NCBI GenBank assembly: GCA_025349905.2
Contig: MU624799.1
Location: forward strand, 1 to 23,327
Length of the DNA stretch: 23,327 bases
Direction: 5' to 3'
Origin: Blastocladiella britannica
Taxonomy: Eukaryota > Blastocladiomycota > Blastocladiomycetes > Blastocladiales > Blastocladiaceae
The first letter of the stretch is position 1; each line of letters starts with the position of its first letter. The position numbers and the translations under genes are program-made. Below, one piece after another: positions 18,907 through 23,327 of this stretch. Under the pieces are notes generated by a model. The model was given only the letters and a program-made list of their open reading frames with translations, was not told the origin of the DNA and searched no databases.

Positions 18907-21830
18907 ATGTCACAAACGCCACCACCGGCCAACCAAGGGCACGGGCAGCAGCAGCACGCGCCGCTCCCGCCCACCGCCATGTCCAAGTACAAGGTTCGCG
19001 TCGTGCGCTCACCGTGGCGCCAGTTCACCGCCCTGTGCCGCAAGAACCTCATTGCCAAGAAGCGCGACCGTGGCGCCGTCCTGGCCAGCATCCTGATCCC
19101 GCTGTACCTGGTCGGCATCCTGCTCATTCTCACGGCAGCGCTCGGTGCCCCACGCAAGAACCCGGCCCTCAACCAGTTCCCGGCTCTCACCGATCCCGCC
19201 AGTGAATTCTGTGGGTCCTCTAATTCACCTAGTAGCAAGCAGAGCGCCGACTGCGTGCACATTGCCTACACCAACAAAACCAACGTGGACCCGGTGCTGG
19301 ACCAGCTGACCAAAGTGGTGACCGCGTCCGAGGATGGCACGGGCCATGCGGTGGTGATGCGCAATTTCGCGTCGCGCGCCGCCATTCGCTCGTACTTTGA
19401 GGCGCACCCGGGCAGCGTCGTCTCGGCCGTTGAGTTTACCGATGTGGCCGCCGTCACCCAGTTTGAGTTCCCGGCCGACCCGGCCGCTGTGACGCTTCCG
19501 TCGGCGCTTTCTGTATGTCGTTTCTCTTTCAAATGGCAATGGACGCGAGCAATGCTGACAACATAATGTGAAAAGCTCGTCGGGTATACCATGTACACCA
19601 ACTTCTCGGTGCTCGTGTCACCCAGCGGCGCGATCCCCTCGGGGTCCGTCACCGCCCAGTCCTACGTGGAGCGCGCGCTCATCAACACCCGCCGCGCCAT
19701 GTTTGCTCTCCCGCCCATGGTGGCGCCGCTGGCCAAGTCCAGTGATGGTACCGGCGGCCAGTTCTTTTCGTGGATCAACACTTTACAGCCGCGCGCCAAT
19801 GCCGCCCCGGCGTTGTACCCGTTCTACTTCACCTACGCGCTGTACATGACCTGGACCGCGATCATGCGCGAAGTGGCCACCGAAAAGCAGCTGCGCATCA
19901 AGTCCACGCTCGCGATCCAGGGCCTCAGCAGCAGCGTGTACTTGCTGGCGACCTTTGCGACCCAGTTCACCACCGATCTCCCGCTGGCTGTGCTGCTCAC
20001 GGCCCTCACGACTTTGACGCCCATGCTCCCGTCCACGTCGTTTTTGGTGTTCCTGGTGCTGGTGATCCTGTTCCTGATCACTTGCTCGCTGCTGGGCCTG
20101 GTGCTGTCGGTGTTTGTGGAGGACCCGAAGAAGGCCCAATCGCTCGGGTCCGCCATGTCGATCGTGTTTATTGGCCTGTACGCGGTCGGATTCATCACCA
20201 CCTTTGACGGCGACTTCTTGCTGACCGGCCTCAACAAGCCCGGATTCGAGTGGCTGTTTTACCTGGTCTCGCCCGTGACGTTTGCTCGAGCGATTGCGGT
20301 GCTGGCTGGCCGCGAGGCCAAAGTCGCGCCCACTAGTTTCAGTAACATCAGCACCACGCCACTGCCGATGTTGTTTGGGTTCTTGGCGCTCGACGCGGTG
20401 CTGTACTTGGTTCTGGCCTGGTACCTCGACCAAGTGTTCCCGGGCCAGTACGGCCAGGCGCTGCCGTACTCGTTCCCGCTGCAGCCAGCGTACTGGTCGC
20501 CGCGCGCCACCGCCAAGTCCATCACGGCCACCGGCCCAGCGCCCATGGCGCCGTCGCATGGCGCCGGTTCGGCTTCGGCCGTGGATGCGGGTCCCACGGT
20601 CCCACTGACCCGGATGCCCACCACCGACCATTTCTATGGAGCCGCCGACGACGCTGTGCGCGAGCCGGGGCTCGAGTCGGACTACACGGGCAAGCACGGC
20701 GGCCGTCCCGCGGTGTCGGTCCGTGGCCTCACCAAGATCTACCCGTACACGAAACCCGACGGCACCAAGACCACCAAGCGCGCCGTGGACTCGCTCAACC
20801 TCGACGTGCCCTCCGGGTGCGTGCTGGGCATGGTCGGCAAGAACGGGCAGGGGAAATCGACGTCGATTGCGCTGATGACGGGCATGATCAAGTCGGACGA
20901 AGGAACCATCGAGGTGCACGGCATGCCCGTCTCGGAACTGACGCTGCCCATTATCCAACGGCAACTGGGTTTGTGTCCGCAGGACAATGTGCTGTGGCCG
21001 CGACTGACCTGCCTCGAGCACTTGCAGGCGATTGCCGAGATCCGCGGAGTGGTCATTGACGATGGGCCCGGTGGGCTTGACGGGTACCTCAAGCAGCTGC
21101 TGCGCGACGTGTACTTGCAGTCTCGCGCGGGTGACTGGTCAGAAGTGCTCAGCGGTGGCATGAAGCGCAAGTTGTCGGTGGCCATTGCGCTGCTTGGGTC
21201 GCCGCCGATCGTGATCTTGGACGAGCCTACTACGGGGATGGACGTGTATACCCGCCGCAATATCTGGTCGCTCATTCAGGCCGCTCGCTTGCACTCGACT
21301 ATCTTGTTGACGAGTCATAGGTTTGTACATTTCTCGGTTTTCTTTTCTTTTCAGATCCACTCACACTTCGACATGAAAATAGTATGGAAGAGATCGAGCA
21401 AGTGAGCGACATTGTGGCGGTGGTGCAGCGCGGCAAGCTGCGCGTCCTCGGCACCTCACTGTTCATCAAGTCGCGGTACTCGTCCGGCTACCAGTTCTCG
21501 GCCGAGCGGTCGCCCTCGGCGCCATTTGCGACCTCGGCGCTGCTGTCGCTCGTGCACCAGTCGTTCCCGACCGCCCGCATCGAGTCCGAGACCCCGACTT
21601 TGGTCACTGTGCACATCCCGTCCACGGCTCCCGCGGGAGCATCGACCCAGGAAAAGGAGGCGGCGGATATTGCGATCGGCAAGACGATCGCTACGTTCTT
21701 CCGCACCTGGGGCGAAGCGAGTGCCCGGGCGGGCCTGAATGCGGCCAATATCGGGCTCGGGATGGTGTCGCTGGAAGATATCTTTATTCAGTTGAATGAC
21801 GGGTGGGAGAAGGAGGAGGACACTCAGTGA
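18907..21830 (+). CDS. Half-size ABCA-type ABC transporter, 932 aa
   Basis: Exons are 18907-19512, 19576-21320 and 21383-21830. The introns are 63 and 62 nt, giving 2799 nt in frame. The N-terminus is Pro/Gln-rich and cytoplasmic; TM1 is at about 57-79 (AVLASILIPLYLVGILLIL), followed by an extracytoplasmic loop to about 285 and a helix cluster at about 290-495. The diagnostic ABCA segment YLDQVFPGQYG follows. The NBD is complete: Walker A GKNGQGKS at 623-630, signature LSGGM from 727, Walker B IVILDE at 747-752, and H-loop His783 with the next Ser codon split by the last intron. The protein ends SLEDIFIQLND, then an acidic tail. ABCA transporters translocate lipids; this half-molecule needs a partner, and the divergent gene at 18409 is an obvious candidate. 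Substrate unknown. A proximal TTTTCAG in intron 2 would, if used, create an early stop. Confidence 0.9.
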
Positions 21831-21974
21831 TTCTGTTGCTGTACTTGTCGTACTTGTAGTACTTGCGCTTTTTCTTAAAACACGGATACAATATATATAT
21901 ATATTTTTTTTTTGATGTGTGTGTGCCATAACAAGCTGGACTCAAACTGCAGTGAAACTAAAGAAACTAGGAAA
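21831..21974. terminator. Convergent 3' region with TACTTG repeats and (AT)n
   Basis: 144 bp between two converging stop codons. It contains three tandem 9-bp copies of TACTTGTMG type (21842-21868), an (AT)7 run at 21891-21904 and a T-tract to 21913. These are likely 3'-end formation sequences. No canonical AATAAA is seen for the plus gene; AT-rich variants may serve both genes. Confidence 0.5.
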
Positions 21975-23132
21975 TCACTTGCTGGTCGCCCGATCCCGCA
22001 GCGCCGAGATCATCCCGCGCACGCGCATGCTCGGCGCCTTGGGCACGTTCATTTCAATGATCGACGTCATCGGGTACGAGTGGCACGACGATCCGACGGG
22101 ACGGAACCGTCCCGACGACGCGTCAGCCGCCGCCGCCTTCCGAGCAGCCACCGCGTCGCGGATCGCCGCTTCCATGTCGGTGCGCGACGGCTGCGGGTTC
22201 GGTGGGGCGTACTCGGGGAAGGACGACAAGTACGGCTGCGCCGAGGACGTCGGACGCCACGGCTTGTCGGGCTGCTCCAGGTGTTCTTTAGCGCCGAGCG
22301 TAAATGGCGCTTTTTTTTATAATCATCATCAGTTGCCAAGATCAACAATGCCAATGGAAAACGACATACATGAGATGCACAGCGGCGCCTGAAAGAACGG
22401 CGCCTCGTGCGACGACCCAACAAATGCCTTGCCCACACACTTCTTCTTGGACTTTTCCGCCGCTTCAACCTCGAGCTCGTGCTCGCGGTCGTACGGCGAC
22501 GGCATGTACTCGAACGGCGCGCCAATGGTTCCCGGCTCCAAGTACCCGTACCCGCCCTTCTTGGCTGGCCGGGTGTAAAAATTGCGCAGCGGTGGGGCGC
22601 GGGAATGCGGGGGCTCCGGTGGCGGGGCGGGCGGATCGGGCCGGTCGTGGAGCGGGAACTGCTGAGCGATGGTCCCGTAAATGCTGCCTTTGCCCGAGGC
22701 CATGGGCGGAACACTCGACGGTTTGAATCCGGCGGGGACCAGGTTCTTTTTGGACTGCTCGCGGCGCTCCTTGCGTCGGATCGCAACGAGATCCGTGTAC
22801 GCTTCACCCTGTTTAAAGTTCGGTCAGTTCATTGCTCGCCAGCTTCAACAAGGCCAGCAAGGAATATGGACCTGGAATGCACGCGCGTATGTCTGCGAGA
22901 AGTAAGTGTCTTCTTTGGCCGGCGCCGTGGTGAACTGCCGGCCCTTTTCCTTGTCTAATGTACAGAATACGTGTTAGTTATTGTTGAAATGCATGGATCC
23001 ATGAGATGTTGGTGGTATACCGCTTCGCGTCACAATAGGCGGGCTCTGCCGCAAGTACCCAGCCTCGGTGAACAAGCCCATGCGCTCGATCGCCGGCCGA
23101 CGTCCATCTTCTTCTTGTTTCTGTGGTGGCAT
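21975..23132 (-). CDS. CFAP96: CFAP96-like (C4orf47/UPF0602 family) ciliary protein, 322 aa
   Basis: Exons are 23132-23021, 22954-22872, 22808-22370 and 22309-21975. The introns are 66, 63 and 60 nt, and the 969-nt total is in frame. Recognised family landmarks, in order: MGLFTEAGYL (residues 18-27), the AFQGEAY segment across the second splice, RRKERREQSKKNL, GSIYGTI, NFYTRPAKKGGYGY, an acidic/basic helix (DREHELEVEAAEKSKKK), and PFTLGAKEHLEQP after the last splice. Length agrees with the roughly 310-residue animal protein. The family associates with cilia, flagella or centrosomes; the exact role is poorly known. It implies a motile flagellated stage, such as zoospores. The third intron ends in an A-tract plus AAG. 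The ATG lies 78 bp after the stop of the next minus-strand gene. Assignment is from memory of the family, unaligned. Confidence 0.82.
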
Positions 23133-23188
23133 TTTCTTATTTATTTATTACAATATTGGTGGAGTATTTAGATCCACTGCAAGGGATC

Positions 23189-23194
23189 TTTATT
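23189..23194 (-). terminator. AATAAA poly(A) signal
   Basis: TTTATT on the plus strand, that is AATAAA on the minus strand, 16 nt beyond the TAA of the partial minus-strand gene. It lies within the 78 bp that must also hold the start region of the CFAP96-like gene. Confidence 0.6.
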
Positions 23195-23210
23195 TTGACA
23201 AAAAAAAGGG

Positions 23211-23327
23211 TTAGAGACAATACTCATGCATGGCCTCGACCCACGACCCGCACGCCTCCATGGCCTCGCGGACCGAGTTCGAGTACCCAGCGCGCGTGAC
23301 CATCACAAACTGCTCGGGCGTTGGCAC
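23211..23327 (-). CDS. C-terminal end of an unrecognised protein
   Basis: The window edge cuts this minus-strand gene. The visible 38 codons end at TAA (23213-23211) and begin with VPTPEQFVMVTRAGY, with later pieces NSVREAMEACGSWVEAMHEYCL shortened here to WVEAMHEYCL as the final residues. The codon composition is GC-rich like its neighbours, and an AATAAA signal follows 16 nt after the stop. No family is recognised from so short a tail. It could equally be a last exon preceded by an intron outside the window. Confidence 0.6.
   Translation of the reverse strand: MPTPEQFVMVTRAGYSNSVREAMEACGSWVEAMHEYCL

Overview
The window looks like nuclear DNA of a compact, GC-rich eukaryote. The genes have short GT-AG introns (56-89 nt), standard stop codons, TATA boxes and AATAAA-type signals, and there are no bacterial operon features. 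Three things suggest a flagellated lineage, most likely a zoosporic fungus of the Blastocladiomycota type (Allomyces-like). These are a clear homologue of the ciliary protein CFAP96, a large LRR/IQ protein of the kind common in cilia and centrosomes, and a local cluster of Trp-rich ankyrin-like proteins. The organism assignment is inference from gene content, not a database match.

Left third (1-10.1 kb): a cluster of one paralogous family whose members carry tandem ankyrin-like helical repeats ending in a W-W/W-W-W signature. Two members look intact (2631-5324 and 8419-10068, both +). Two look dead: 123-645 (+) has an in-frame TGA and a frameshift, and 1570-2385 (-) has a frameshift. The dead copies point at each other and flank about 1 kb of degenerate GC-rich minisatellite-like sequence (605-1615). 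Between the two intact members lies a long, very acidic Ser/Asp/Glu-rich protein gene (5381-8410, +). It probably contains a hidden 60-nt in-frame intron whose removal restores an RRM-like fold.

Middle (10.1-15.1 kb, minus strand): several separate open frames join through four phase-consistent introns into one gene of about 1592 codons. The product has an acidic N-terminus, a coiled coil, leucine-rich repeats, IQ motifs and a long disordered tail.

Right (15.1-21.8 kb): two half-size ABCA-type ABC transporters, one on each strand, divergently transcribed from a 497-bp shared promoter with a TATA box facing each way. Each has one membrane domain and one complete nucleotide-binding domain.

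Right end (21.9-23.3 kb, minus strand): a four-exon CFAP96 homologue, then the last 38 codons of an unrecognised gene that runs off the window.

Gene packing is extreme. Same-strand genes are separated by 56, 8, 56 and 78 bp between stop and next start, and one convergent pair by 21 bp. All spliced models were built by hand from reading-frame phase and splice motifs.
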